Origin: Micromussa lordhowensis
Lineage: Eukaryota > Cnidaria > Anthozoa > Scleractinia > Lobophylliidae
DNA length: 64,000 nucleotides
Assembly (NCBI GenBank): GCA_964020085.1
Contig: OZ026604.1
Span: 26,932,393 to 26,996,392 of the forward strand
Direction: 5' to 3'
Shown here: positions 1 to 12,090 of the stretch, piece after piece
Layout of the letters: each line of letters starts with the position of its first letter
Numbering within the stretch: position 1 is the first letter of the stretch
Notes under the pieces: generated by a model
Told to the model about the DNA's origin: nothing
The model's input: only the letters and a program-made list of their open reading frames with translations
Databases searched by the model: none
Made by a program: the position numbers and the translations under genes

Positions 1-305
1 CATGTGCACTCGCACAGAGCCTACGAATACCGTGGTGCGATTAGTTTGGAAAGTTATAAAATTCACAAACCTGGTCAAGCCTGAAAATACTACTAACACA
101 TAATGTGCAGGTCCCAAACTTTGCATATGCACTCCTACAGACCCTGTGAATACCGTGGTGGCATTACTTTGGAAAGTTATAAAATGCACAAACCTGGTCA
201 AGCCTGAAAATACTATTTACACATAATGTGCGGGTCCCAAACATGGCATGTGCACCCGCACAGACCCTGCGAATACCGTGGTGGCATTAGCTTGGAAAGT
301 TATAA

Positions 306-661
306 CAGATAGTAGATAATTTAATGCCAAATGCATTCCCAGGCCAAGGGTCGAATTACACATTTTTACAATCAACAATTTAAAAATGTATAAAACTATT
401 TACACGTCTTATTATACTAGCAATTGACAATATTATAACATAATAATGTTTAAATATACTGACTATAAATGTAGATTGATTGAAAAATGTCATCATTTTC
501 ATTATTATTATTACTATTATTATTATCCTGCACTGTAACAACAGTAAAAGGGATATCGTATTGATAAAAATCTAGCCATTAAACATTCTTCCCATAGCAA
601 ATATAAAAGTGTTCATCCTTCTGGAAGTGCAAAGGCGTGGCATATTAAAATGGAGCTTATT
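306..661. repeat. AT-rich spacer of the higher-order repeat, copy 1
   Basis: A non-satellite segment, starting cagatagtagataatttaat, interrupts the array between two satellite units. It recurs nearly unchanged at 1812-2169 and diverged at 9107-9414, so it was amplified with the array. No coding potential is seen. Confidence 0.8.
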
Positions 662-1000
662 TTATAAAATTCACAAACCTGGTCAAGCCTGAAAATACTA
701 CTTACACATAATGTGCAGGTCCCAAACTTTGCATGTGCACTCGCTCAGAGCCTGCAAATGCTGTGGTGGCATTAGTTTGAAAAGTTATAAAATTCACAAA
801 CCTTGTCTAACCTGAAAGTACTACTTACACATAATGTGCAGGTCCCAAACTTTCCATGTGCACTCGCACAGACACTGCGAGTACCGTGATGGCATTACTT
901 TGGAAAGTTATAAAATTCACAAACCTGGTCAAGGTCAAGCCTGAAAATACTACTTACACATAATGTGCAGGTCCCAAACTTTGGATGTGCACTCTTTGGT

Positions 1001-1117
1001 TTAGTTTCCTTCTCGCTTCGTCTTGTTCATCTTGGTGTTCTGTTTGGGCGCTTTAATCGTATCCGCTGGTATGTTATTTCCCTTTGTTGTTGTTGCTTTT
1101 CGTCCTTTAGGAGGCAT
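1001..1117 (-). other. 38-codon Lys-rich ORF captured in the satellite, copy 1
   Basis: A minus-strand ORF starting MPPKGRKATTTKGNN and ending KTKREGN then stop sits inside one unit where the normal unit sequence is replaced. It is 117 bp long. The same 117-bp ORF is kept at 2507-2623, 3402-3518 and 8026-8142, always open and of equal length. It could be a captured exon fragment amplified with the satellite, or a tiny expressed peptide. I recognise no family. Confidence 0.5.
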
Positions 1118-1811
1118 GTTGAATGTTTCACACAATCTGTGAGTTTCCACTCGCACGGTCCCTGCAAATACCGTGGTGGCATTAGTTTGAAAGGTATAAC
1201 ATTCACAAACCAGGTCAAGCCTTAAAATACTACTTATACATAATGTGCAGGTCCCAAACTTTGCATGTGCACTCGCACAGAGCCTATGAATACCGTGGTG
1301 GGATTAGTTTGGAAAGTTATAAAATTAACAAACCTGGTCAAGCCTGAAAATACTACTAACACATAATGTGCAGGTCCCAAACTTTGCATGTGCACTCCCA
1401 CAGACCCTGTGAATACCCTGGCGGCATTACTTTGGAAAGTTATAAAATTCACAAACGTGGTCAAGCCTGAAAATACTACTTACACATAATGTGCAGGTCC
1501 CAAACTTTGCATGTGCACTCGCACAGAGCCTACGAATACCGTGGTGCGATTAGTTTGGAAAGTTATAAAATTCACAAACCTGGTCAAGCCTGAAAATACT
1601 ACTAACACATAATGTGCAGGTCCCAAACTTTGCATATGCACTCCCACAGACCCTGTGAATACCGTGGTGGCATTACTTTGGAAAGTTATAAAATGCACAA
1701 ACCTGGTCAAGCCTGAAAATACTATTTACACATAATGTGCGGGTCCCAAACATGGCATGTGCACCCGCACAGACCCTGCGAATACCGTGGTGGCATTAGC
1801 TTGGAAAGTTA

Positions 1812-2169
1812 TAACAGATAGTAGATAATTTAATGCCAAATGCATTCCCAGGCCAAGGGTCGAATTACACATTTTTACAATCAACAATTTAAAAATGTAT
1901 AAAACTATTTACACGTCTTATTATACTAGCAATTGACAATATTATAACATAATGTTTAAATATACTGACTATAAATGTAGATTGATTGAAAAATGTCATC
2001 ATTTTCATTATTATTATTACTATTATTATTATCCTGCACTGTAACAACAGTAAAAGGGATATCGTATTGATAAAAATCTAGCCATTAAACATTCTTCCCA
2101 TAGCAAATATAAAAGTGTTCATCCTTCTGGAAGTGCAAAGGCGTGGCATATTAAAATGGAGCTTATTTT
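1812..2169. repeat. AT-rich spacer of the higher-order repeat, copy 2
   Basis: Near-identical to 306-661, differing by a few bases and a 3-bp deletion in an ATAATA run. It marks the second copy of the ~1.5-kb higher-order unit. Confidence 0.8.
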
Positions 2170-2506
2170 ATAAAATTCACAAACCTGGTCAAGCCTGAAA
2201 ATACTACTTACACATAATGTGCAGGTCCCAAACTTTGCATGTGCACTCGCTCAGAGCCTGCAAATGCTGTGGTGGCATTAGTTTGAAAAGTTATAAAATT
2301 CACAAACCTTGTCTAACCTGAAAGTACTACTTACACATAATGTGCAGGTCCCAAACTTTCCATGTGCACTCGCACAGACACTGCGAGTACCGTGATGGCA
2401 TTACTTTGGAAAGTTATAAAATTCACAAACCTGGTCAAGGTCAAGCCTGAAAATACTACTTACACATAATGTGCAGGTCCCAAACTTTGGATGTGCACTC
2501 TTTGGT

Positions 2507-2623
2507 TTAGTTTCCTTCTCGCTTTGTCTTGTTCATCTTGGTGTTCTGTTTGGGCGCTTTAATCGTATCCGCTGGTATGTTATTTCCCTTTGTTGTTGTT
2601 GCTTTTCGTCCTTTAGGAGGCAT
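2507..2623 (-). other. 38-codon Lys-rich ORF in satellite, copy 2
   Basis: Same frame and length as 1001-1117, exactly 1,506 bp downstream, so it belongs to the second higher-order unit. Confidence 0.5.
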
Positions 2624-3401
2624 GTTGAATGTTTCACACAATCTGTGAGTTTCCACTCGCACGGTCCCTGCAAATACCGTGGTGGCATTAGTTTGAAAGG
2701 TATAACATTCACAAACCAGGTCAAGCCTGAAAATACTACTTATACATAATGTGCAGGTCCCAAACTTTGCATGTGCACTCGCACAGAGCCTATGAATACC
2801 GTGGTGGGATTAGTTTGGAAAGTTATAAAATTAACAAACCTGGTCAAGCCTGAAAATACTACTAACACATAATGTGCAGGTCCCACACTTTGCATGTGCA
2901 CTCCCACAGACCCTGTGAATACCGTGGTGGCATTACTTTGGAAAGTTATAAAATTCACAAACGTGGTCAAGCCTGAAAATACTACTTACACATAATGTGC
3001 AGGTCCCAAACTTTGCATGTGCACTCGCACAGAGCCTACGAATACCGTGGTGCGATTAGTTTTGAAAGTTATAAAATTCACAAACCTGGTCAAGCCTGAA
3101 AATACTACTAACACATAATGTGCAGGTCCCAAACTTTGCATGTGCACTCCCACAGACCCTGTGAATACCGTGATGGCATTACTTTGGAAAGTTATAAAAT
3201 TCACAAACCTGGTCAAGCCTGAAAATACTACTTACACATAATGTGCAGGTCCCAAACTTTGCATGTGCACCCACACGGACTCTGCAAATACCGTAAGGGC
3301 ATTAGTTTGGAAAGTTTAATAATTTACAAACCTGTTCAAGGCCGAAAATACTACTTACACATAATGTGCAGGTCCCAAAGTTTGGATGTGCACTCTTTGG
3401 T

Positions 3402-3518
3402 TCACTTTCCTTCTCGCTTCGTCTTGTTCATCTTGGTGTTCTGTTTGGGCGCTTTAACCGTATTCGCTGGTATGTTATTTCCCTTTGTTGTTGTTGCTTT
3501 TCGTCCTTTAGGAGGCAT
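3402..3518 (-). other. 38-codon Lys-rich ORF in satellite, copy 3
   Basis: Same length as copies 1 and 2 with a few substitutions (for example IPANTVKAP in place of IPADTIKAP). The frame remains open. Confidence 0.45.
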
Positions 3519-4006
3519 GTTGAGTGTTTCACACAATCTGTGAGTTTTTACTTGCATGGTCCCTGCAAATACCGTGGTGGCATTAGTTTGAAAAGTTAAA
3601 AAATTCACAAACCTTGTCTAACCTGAAAATACTACTTACACATAATGTGCAAGTCCAAAACTTTGCATGTGCACTCGCACAGACCGTGGGAATACCGTGA
3701 TGGCATCACTTTGGAAAGTGATAAAATTCACAAACCTGGTCAAGCTTGAAAATACTACTTACACATAATGCGCAGCTCTCAAACTTTGCATGTGTACTCG
3801 CACCGACCCTGCGAATGCCGTGGTGGCACTAGTTTGGAAAGTTATAAAATTCACAAACCTGGCCTAAGCTTAAAAATACTACTTACAAGTTATTAATGTG
3901 CAACTCCGAAACTTTGCATGTGGACTCGCACCGACCCTGGAAATGCCGTGGTGGCATTAGTTTGGAAAGTTTTAAAATTAACAAACCTGGTGAAGCCTGA
4001 AATACA

Positions 4007-4830
4007 TACACGGGTACGTTACATATCTTGGGTACAGCATTGTTCCTAGATTTTAAAAAGGCCTTTGACAGTTGGAACTTAATTCTTAAGGCCGCTCTAG
4101 AGAATTTTGGGTCCGGTGCGCCTTTAATACAATGGGTCAAGACTTTTTAAAACAACATCAAAAGCTGCGTAACTAATAATGGTTGTGCAACGCTCTTCTC
4201 TGAATTACAACGAGGCGTTAGATAGGAGTGTTCGCTTCCCGGTATACTCTTTGTAATCGCTGTTGAGAGTTTAGCAAATTCAATAATGCATGAGCAGTCA
4301 ATAATGGGTATAAATATTATGGGAAGGGAGTATACGCTTTCACAATATGCAGAACACACCTCTTTCGTGCGTGACTTAGATTCAGTTGTAAAACGTTTTG
4401 AGAAATTAGAGGTCTTTAAAAGGTGCTCGGGATTAGAACTAAACAAAACAAAAATGGAGGCAATGTGGTTGGGAAAAACAGTTCACAACCCATAAACGTC
4501 TTTGGCATTAACTGGCCCCCGAAGTGTTTGTGTCTGGGAGCTTGTTTCCCCCGAAACTCAGAAATATCCGCAAAAGATAATTTTGAAAAAAAGATTGCTT
4601 GCTCTAGAAGTGTCTTAAGATCTGGTCATCAAGAGATCTAACACTTTACGGGAAAATAAATATTTTCAAAAATTTAGCTCTTTCGAAGATTGATATTGCC
4701 TCTGTTCTCAGCGTACCCAGTAGATTTGTTGATCAAGTATGTAAGTTTCTTTCTAGCTTCTTATGGAAACACAAATGCTGACTAGCATAATGAACTTCCA
4801 CCACAAAGGCTTTTGAAGAACCTTTTAATC
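4007..4830 (+). pseudogene. Degenerate L1-like LINE reverse transcriptase fragment
   Basis: Plus-strand fragments read LFLDFKKAFDSWNL, then ILFVIAVESLANSI and a region ending ELNKTKMEAMWLG. These match the palm of non-LTR reverse transcriptases: the FLDFKKAFD motif, the GVR-P-LPGILF stretch and the thumb start. The expected YADD catalytic box reads QYAEHTSF, so the catalytic aspartates are lost, and stop codons break the frame at about 4145 and 4222. It begins at a junction with the satellite and ends near a stretch resembling FLSSFLWKHKC at about 4745. Confidence 0.7.
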
Positions 4831-5396
4831 TCTTCCAAATCATTCAAAGCAGGACGCTTTCATAGAACTAAAATATCCATAACATTTTTATACAGTGCTA
4901 ACGGGACAGAAATTTGCTGAGAAAGTTTAGGGCCGAAATATACGTTGTTGAAACTGTTGAATTTCTGAAATGCAAGCCATTCGACTAAACATTGAGCAAA
5001 TTTTAAAAGGCAAAGCTTTTTTGTATAGCTCGCAAGCTTGTCCTTTTGTTTTCGGAAATTCTGAAAATGTTGTTCCATACGCCATTGGAAATTTCCGGAA
5101 ATTCAAACTCAAATGTTTTTCGATTAACACCTTAATTCACTTGTTTAGGAGCAGCAGATACTGCAGGGCTTTTATTGATATTAGAGATCATATTTGTTAA
5201 CCTACCCTTTTAAAAGAGAGCCTGATGTCTGAAAACGAAATCCTCGATGTTTCCAAGTTCTCTACTGTAACCCTTGGGAGTCTCTCGATGATCCTTAAAA
5301 GCTATTAGATCCCTCGAGTGGTCTGTTACAGTATGAAATAGTCATAGCTTTGTTAACAGCTTTATGACTTTACAATTTTTTCCATTTGATTGGTAG
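4831..5396. other. Unassigned stretch between LINE remnant and EGF exon
   Basis: No gene is supported. Short frames on both strands lack recognisable domains. The last ~60 bases are a plausible intron end, with a pyrimidine-rich stretch and TAG directly before the EGF exon. Confidence 0.5.
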
Positions 5397-5519
5397 ATGT
5401 GGACGAATGTAGTGCTTCTATTCCGTTCTGTGACGCCAATGCCGATTGTAAGAATACTCGTGGATCTTATCTCTGTTCTTGCAAAACTGGATTTACTGGA
5501 GATGGAAAAACCTGCTCAG
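5397..5519 (+). CDS. Calcium-binding EGF-like exon 1
   Basis: A 123-bp exon (41 codons, phase 1 at both ends) is bordered by an acceptor (ttggtag) and a donor (cag/gtaaag). It encodes [18 protein letters not shown] followed by [11 protein letters not shown] and a GFTGDGKTC end, the six-cysteine calcium-binding EGF pattern with D-x-D-E-C start, N/D hydroxylation-type residue and aromatic site. Such exons occur in long strings in extracellular fibrillin-like proteins. A second exon of identical length lies at 6247-6369. The rest of the host gene is not visible, so the window holds either a gene fragment or part of a much longer gene. Confidence 0.85.
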
Positions 5520-5539
5520 GTAAAGTCTTCTGTAGAATT

Positions 5540-6120
5540 ATATGCCGATCACACTTAACATAGTAAATGGTTTGAACCCAGGAGCATCAGCAGCTAACTC
5601 GAAAGCTTTGCTACTTTGGCTGCTGCACACTTGCTGCTGCACTCCCTTGGCTGGGAGATTGGCCCTCCACTCATGCACGTTGCATGGACCACTCCAACAA
5701 GGTGCCATGCTAATAATAGAACCCTCCCGCAAGCTTCAACAAGACACTAACATAGCCAGAAACACAGTCAATAACAAGCTCACTTAATACTAAACACTCA
5801 AAGTCTGCCAAGCATAGGGTGTAAGTACAAGACACCCTCCCCTCCCCCCTTCCTTTGACAGCTGGACCCCCGACAACCCACCAGCAGATAGGCCATGTCC
5901 TGGGACATGCACCCAGCCTAGCCTTGATGGAAGCCTTGATGGAAGCCCACTTTCAACGGACCAAACATTTATCATCATCGACTGACAAACACTATTCACT
6001 TGACTCTGAAGATGACTTCCGCTCAGGTTGTCGAAACGTCAGTCACCAACAACAGTTCTTCTCAGAACTACCCTCCCCCGGACGATCACACTATACGAAC
6101 TACATTCGCACTTAGTGCAA
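5540..6120. repeat. Probable non-autonomous transposable element in the EGF intron
   Basis: This ~580-bp stretch between the two EGF exons begins near a GGTTTGAACCCAGGA block and ends with a stretch reading cgctcaggttgtcgaaacgt. From memory, similar blocks are dispersed in coral genomes, so I infer a mobile element. No terminal repeats or target duplication were identified, and its open frames do not look like genes. Confidence 0.4.
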
Positions 6121-6246
6121 TATAACAAGATAAATAGATAAGCAGCTATGACGAAATATTTGAGTGTACTTTGCTAGCTGGAGTATGATCTAACATAGTG
6201 TTGCTATCTTGTATTAAACTGTATGGGACTGGAATCTTGTCTTCAG

Positions 6247-6369
6247 ATGTGGACGAATGCAGCGCTTCTGTCCCCGTGTGTAATTCTAATGCCAATTGTA
6301 AGAATGCTCGTGGATCCTACTTCTGTTTCTGCAAAACCGGATTTACTGGAGATGGAAAAACTTGCACCG
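6247..6369 (+). CDS. Calcium-binding EGF-like exon 2
   Basis: 123-bp exon with acceptor (cttcag) and donor (g/gtaaat), phase 1-1 like the first. It encodes [29 protein letters not shown] and a GFTGDGKTC end. It differs from exon 1 at only a few codons, so the pair arose by recent exon duplication. Both exons would splice in frame. Expected role: extracellular calcium-stabilised adhesion or matrix module. Confidence 0.85.
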
Positions 6370-6629
6370 GTAAATTCCTCTGTAGCAGTATTTTCAAACT
6401 TAACTTCCACTAAGGTCAAGATGAGACAGGTCCACGTTCCAAAGAAGTTAAGCCGAAATAGAATTAAATTATCTTTGCCATATTGTTGGAAATTTTGTCA
6501 ACTTCATGTAAAAAACCTGCTTAATTGACATTGTAGTATTTGCCTTACTTCTATCTTCTGTGGCTTCCTTATCGTGTGCTTTGGTTATGTTTACGTCTCT
6601 ACGTCTTATGATTATTATCATTGTAGGTT

Positions 6630-8655
6630 TTTTTATTTTTAAAATTCACAAACCTGGTCAAGCCTGAAAATACTACTTACACATAATGTGCAGGTCCCAA
6701 ACTTAGCATGTGCACTCGCACCGACCCTGGGAATACCGTGGTGGCATTAGTTTGGAAAGTTAAAAAATTCACAAACCTGGCCTAAGCCTAAAAATACTAC
6801 GTACAAATTATTAATGTGCAACTCCCAAACTTTGGATGTAGACTGGCACTGACCTGGAAATACTGTGGTGGCATTAGTTTAGAAAGTTATACACTTTTAG
6901 AAAGTTATGCACTCGCATCGACCCTACGAATGCCATGGTGGCATTAGTTTGAAAAAATATAAAATTCACAAACCTGATCTAAGTGAGAAAATACTACTTA
7001 CACTTAATGTGCAGCTCCCAAAATTTGCATTTCCACCCGCACCGACCCTGCAAATGCCATGGTGGCATTAGTTTGGAAAGTTATAAAACTCACAAACCTG
7101 GTGAAAGCTTGAAAATACTACTTACACTTAATGTGTGGCTCCCAAACTTTGCATGTGCACTCGCACCGACCCTGGGAATACCGAGGTGGGATTAGTTTGA
7201 AAAGTTATCAAATTCACAAACCTGGTCAAAGACTGAAAATACTACTTACACTTAATGTGCAGCTCCCAAAATTTGCATTTCCACTCGCACCGACCCTGCG
7301 AATGCCATGGTGGCATTAGTTTGGAAAGTTATAAAACTCACAAACCTGGTGAAAGCTTGAAAATACTACTTACACTTAATGTGTGGCTCCCAAACTTTGC
7401 ATGTGCACTCGCACCAACCCTGGGAATACGGTGGTGGCATTAGTTTGGAAAGTTATCCAATTCACAAACCTGGTCATAGCCTGAAAATACTACTTACAAA
7501 TATAAAAGTGTTCATCAATCTGGAAGTTCGAAGGCGTGGCATATTAAACTCGCGCTTATTTTACAAAATTCACAAACCTGGTCAAGCTTGAAAATACTAC
7601 TTCCACATAATGCGCAGCTCCCAAACTTTGCATGTGTACTCGCACCGACCCTGCGAATGCCGTGGTGGCACTAGTTCGGAAAGTTATAAAATTCACAAAC
7701 CTGGCCTAAGCCTAAAAACTACCTACCAGTTATTAATGTGCAACTCCGAAACTTTGCATGTGGACTCGCACCGATCCTGGAAATGCCGTGGTGGCATTAG
7801 TTTGGAAAGTTGTAAAATTCACAAACCTGGTCAAGCCTGAAAATACTACCTACACATAATGTGCAGGTCCCAAACTTTGCATGTGCACTCGCACGGACCC
7901 TGCGAGTACCGTGATGGCATTACTTTGGAAAGTTATAAAATTCACAAACCTGGTCAAGGTCCAGGCTGAAAATACTACTTACACATAATGTGCAGGTCCC
8001 AAACTTTGGATGTGCACTCTTTGGTTTAGTTTCCTTCTCGCTTCGTCTTGTTCATCTTGGTGTTCTGTTTGGGCGCTTTAATCGTATCCGCTGGTATGTT
8101 ATTTCCCTTTGTTGTTGTTGCTTTCCGTCCTTTAGGAGACATGAATGTTTCACACAATCTGTGAGTTTTCACTTGCACGGTCCCTGCAAATACCGTGGTG
8201 GCATTAGTTTGAAAGGTATAACATTCACAAACCATGAAAATAATGTGCAGGTCCCAAACTTTGCATGTGCACTCGCACAGAGCCTACGAATACCGTGGTG
8301 CGATTAGTTTGGAAAGTTGTAAAATTCACAAACCTGGTCAAGCCTGAAAATACTACTAACACATAATGTGCAGGTCCCAAACTTTGCATGTGCACTCCCA
8401 CGGACCCTGTGAATACCGTGGTGGCATTACTTTGGAGGGTTATAAAATTCACAAACCTGGTCAAGCCTGAAAATACTACTTACACATAATGTGCAGGTCC
8501 CAAAATTTGCATGTGCACTCGCACAGACCCTGCGAATACCGTGACATACTAAACTGGCGCTTATTTTATAAAATTCACAAACCTGGTGAAGCCTGCAAAT
8601 ACTACTTACACATAATGTGCAGCACCTAAACTTTGCATGTGCACTCGCACCGACC
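6630..8655. repeat. ~123-bp satellite array, second block
   Basis: More diverged units than at 1-4006, many with the variant block cgcaccgaccctg and a 124-bp period (for example unit starts at 7131, 7255 and 7379). The block holds a partial spacer (about 7496-7570) and the fourth Lys-rich ORF (8026-8142). It ends abruptly against a LINE fragment at about 8656. Confidence 0.9.
8026..8142 (-). other. 38-codon Lys-rich ORF in satellite, copy 4
   Basis: Starts MSPKGRKATTTKGNN and ends KTKREGN, again 117 bp and open. Its presence 4.5 kb from copy 3 indicates that the two satellite blocks were once continuous or exchange sequence. Confidence 0.45.
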
Positions 8656-9106
8656 CATGAAGAACCTGACAAGCCATTCCCTCATAAGACTCCTTGATGA
8701 CGCTTGTATATTTGGCTGGGATCCCACAGTGTCGGAGGAGTTGCCACAGGGTGTCTTGATGAAGACTGTCAAAAGCCTTGAGGAAATCCACGAAGTTTAC
8801 GTACAACAAGGAATTCCACTCCAGGAACTGTTCGACTATGATACGAAATGTAGCGATCTGGTCAGTACAGGATCTGTCCTGCCTGAAGCCCGCCTGGTGA
8901 TCCCGGAGCCTGACATCCACTGCGTCCCTCATCCTCTCCAACAGAATCCGGTTAAACACCTTCCCCGGCACTGACATGAGTGTGACACCTCTGTAGTTCT
9001 CACCACTGCTGAGGTCACCTTTCTTGGGCAACTTGATAATATGTCCATCTTTCCAATCTGTTGGTGTTTCCTCCTGTTCCCAGATCTTCACAAAGAGCGG
9101 TAGTAG
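8656..9106 (-). pseudogene. Non-LTR retrotransposon reverse transcriptase fragment
   Basis: The minus strand reads in one open frame through W-x-DGHIIKLPKKGDLS, GENYRGVTLMSVPGKV, DHQAGFRQDRSCTDQI and FVDFLKAFDSLHQDTLW. These are fingers and palm blocks of a LINE reverse transcriptase common in invertebrates. The fragment covers roughly blocks 1-4 only and is cut at both ends. Its low-coordinate end is joined to a satellite unit at about 8656, its other end to the AT-rich spacer at about 9107. The frame is intact but the catalytic YADD region is missing. Confidence 0.85.
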
Positions 9107-9414
9107 CTACACATTACACATTTTTACAATCAAAAAATTTAAAAATCTATAAAACTATTTACACGTCTTATTATACTAGCAATTTACAATATTATAACAT
9201 AATAATAATTAAATATATCGACTATAATGTAAATTGATTAAAAACTATCACCATTTTCATTATCATTATTATTATCGCGCGCCGTAACAACAGTAAAAGG
9301 GATATCGTATTGATAAAAATCTAGCCATTAAACATTCATGCCATAGGAAATATAAAGTGTTCATCGTTCTGGAAGTGCGAAGGCGTGGCATATTAAAATG
9401 GTGCTTATGTTATA
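9107..9414. repeat. AT-rich spacer, diverged copy 3
   Basis: Matches most of 306-661 (cacatttttacaatca start, gatatcgtattgataaaaat core) with many substitutions. It lacks the first ~50 bp, where the LINE fragment is joined. Confidence 0.75.
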
Positions 9415-11075
9415 AAATTCACAAACCTGGTGAAAGACTGAAAATACTACTTACACCTAATGTGCAGGTCCCAAACTTAGCATGTGCACTCGCACCGACC
9501 CTGGGAATACCGTGGTGGCATTAGTTTGGAAAGTTATAAAATTCACAAATCTGGCCTAAGCCTAAAAATACTACGTACAAATTATTAATGTGCAACTCCC
9601 AAACTTTGGATGTGGACTGGCACTGACCCTGGAAATACCGCGGTGGCATTAGTTTAGAAAGTTATACACTTTTAGAAAGTTATACACTCACACCGACCCT
9701 GCGAATGCCATGGTGGCATTAGTTTGGAAAGTTATAAAACTCACAAACCTGGTGAAAGACTGAAAATACTACTTACACCTAATGTGCGGCTCCCAAACTT
9801 TGCATGTGCACTTGCATCGACCCTGGGAATACCGAGGTGGCATTAGTTTGAAAAGTTATCAAATTCACAAACCTGGTCAAAGACTGAAAATACTACTTAG
9901 ACTTAATGTGCAGCTCCCAAACTTTGCATGAGCACTCGCACCGACCCTGGGAATACCGTGGTGGCATTAGTTTGGAGAGTTATCCAATTCGCAAACCTGG
10001 TCATAGCCTGAAAATACTACTTACAAATATAAAAGTGTTCATCAATCTGGAAGTTCGAAGGTGTGGCGTATTAAACTCGCGCTTATTTTACAAAATTCAC
10101 AAACCTGGTCAAGCTTGAAAATACTACTTACACATAATGCGCAGCTCCCAAACTTTGCATGTGTACTCGCACCGACTCTGGTAATACCGTAGTGGCATTA
10201 GTTTGCAAAGTTATAAAATTGACAAACCTGATCAAACGCTGAAAATACTACTTACACTTAATGTGCAGCTCTAAACTTTGCATGTGTCTTCGCACCGACC
10301 CTGCGAATGCCGTGGTGGCCTTAGTTTGGAAAGTTAAAAAAATGAGAGACCTGGTCAAAGCCTGAAAATAATACTTACACTTAATCGACGGCTCCGAAAC
10401 TTTGCATGTGTAGTTGCACCGACCCTGTAAATGCCATGGTGGCATTGGTTTGGAAAGTTAAAAAATTCACAAACCTGGTCAATGCCTGAAAATACTACTT
10501 TCATTTAATGTGCAGCTCGCAAAATTTGCATTTGCACTCGCACCGACCCTGGGAAAACCGTGGTGGTATTAGTTTGAAAAGTTGTAAAATCCACAAACCT
10601 CGTCATAGCATGAAAATACTATTTCATTAAATGTGCAGCTCCCAAAATTTGGATTTGCCCTCGCATTGACCCTGGGAATACGGTGGTGGCATTAGTTTGG
10701 AAAGTTAAAAAATTCACAAACCTGGTCATAGCCTGAACGTACTTCTTACACTTAATGTGCGGCTCTGAAACTTTGGATGTGTACTTGCACCGACCCTGCA
10801 AATGCCGTGGTGGCATTAGTTTGGAAAGTTAAAAAATTCAGAAACCTGGTCAATGCCTGAAAATACTACTTTCATTTAATGTGCAGCTCCCAAAATTTGC
10901 ATTTGCACTCGCACCGACCCTGGTAATACTGTAGTGGCATTAGTTTAAAAAGTTAAAAAATTCAAAAACCTAATCGAAGCCTGAAAATACTACTTACATT
11001 TAATGTGCAGCTCTCAAAATTTGCCTTTGCATTTACACTGACCCTGGGAATACCATAATAATACCCGACAATCAC
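9415..11075. repeat. ~123-bp satellite array, third block
   Basis: Continues the diverged type seen at 6630-8655, with a partial spacer at about 10024-10094. Units degrade toward the right end, where the last recognisable block (ttgcctttgcatttacactg) lies near 11040. No gene is seen. Confidence 0.88.
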
Positions 11076-11284
11076 TTCAAACCATTAAGCTGATATGAGG
11101 GTACCAAGGCCTTTTTATAAGTGATATCAGAATTGGACCCTGACAGACCTGGCATAATAGATCCAAACAGAAGGAGGTATGTTAGTTTTTTTCTGCTTTC
11201 CCTTTCACAAAATGTTCTGTTTGTTTATCAGAATACTGTGATATCTTACCCTGTCCTGTTTCTCTAGAGTAGTTTGTGCTATTG

Positions 11285-12090
11285 TGGGCTGTTGTTATCT
11301 AAGGGCAGAACTTTATTATAATTATATTTGTTTTATATTTATCATCATCATCATTACTATTTTTATTTCTTTTAACCCAGTTCTGTCTCTCTTGCATAGT
11401 CAGTCCTGTTTGGGCTGTTGTTATCTCAAGTACACAACTTTTATTTTGTTTTATTATTATTTTTTTACCCAGTTCTGTCTCTCTTGGGTAGTCAGTCCTG
11501 TTTGGGCTGTTGTTATCTGAAGAACAGAACTTTTATTTTATTTTATTTTTTTACCCAGTTCTGTCTCTCTTGGGTAGTCAGTCCTGTTTGGGCTGTTGTT
11601 ATCTGAAGAACAGAACTTTTATTTTAATTTGTTATTTTTTTTACCCAGTTCTGTCTCTCTTGGGTAGTCAGTCCTGTTTGGGCTGTTGTTATCTGAAGAA
11701 CAGAACTTTTATTTTAATTTGTTATTTTTTTTTTACCCAGTTCTGTCTCTCTTGGGTAGTCAGTCCTGTTTGGGCTGTTGTTATCTCAAGTACACAACTT
11801 TTATTTTATTTTTTTTTTACCCAGTTCTGTCTCTCTTGGGTGGTCAGTCCTGTTTGGGCTGTTGTTATCTGAAGAACAGAACTTTTATTTTATTTTTTTT
11901 TACCCAGTTCTGTCTCTCTTGGGTAGTCAGTCCTGTTTGGGCTGTTGTTATCTGAAGAACAGAACTTTTATTTTATTTCATTAGATTATTATAATTATTT
12001 ACCCAGTTCTGTCTCTCAAGGGTAGGCAGTTCTGTTTGCGCTGTTGTTATATGAAGAACGGAACTTTTATTTTATTTATTTCATTGTATG
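11285..12090. repeat. ~92-bp minisatellite
   Basis: About eight tandem units share the blocks cccagttctgtctctcttgg, gtcagtcctgtttgggctgt and gaagaacagaacttttattt, with variable T-tracts setting the length. Outer units (11285 and 12000 onward) are more diverged. The long hydrophobic frames across the array (CLGCCYLKNRTF repeats) are by-products. Confidence 0.92.

Larger units (their letters stand above)
1..4006. repeat. ~123-bp satellite array with ~1.5-kb higher-order repeat
   Basis: Tandem diverged units of about 122-124 bp share the blocks taatgtgcaggtcccaaact, ataccgtggtggcatta and ttcacaaacctggtcaagcc. On top of this the whole pattern, including an AT-rich spacer and a Lys-rich ORF, recurs with a period near 1,506 bp (for example 1001-1117 recurs at 2507-2623). 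Open frames through the units on either strand are by-products of the repeat and are not genes. Confidence 0.93.

Noticed and set aside
1234..3216. Repeated 76-codon frames on the minus strand reading FVNFITFQ-type sequence
   Set aside because: They follow the satellite period exactly, on a repeat with both strands open; no independent coding signal.
4860..5200. Short frames on both strands after the LINE remnant
   Set aside because: Mutually overlapping, low complexity, no motif; left unassigned.
6630..8655. CRISPR-like array
   Set aside because: Units are contiguous diverged satellite copies without unique spacers, in eukaryotic DNA.
11284..11984. Hydrophobic repeat proteins with CLGCCYLKNRTF units
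   Set aside because: By-product of the 92-bp minisatellite; several frames are open at once.
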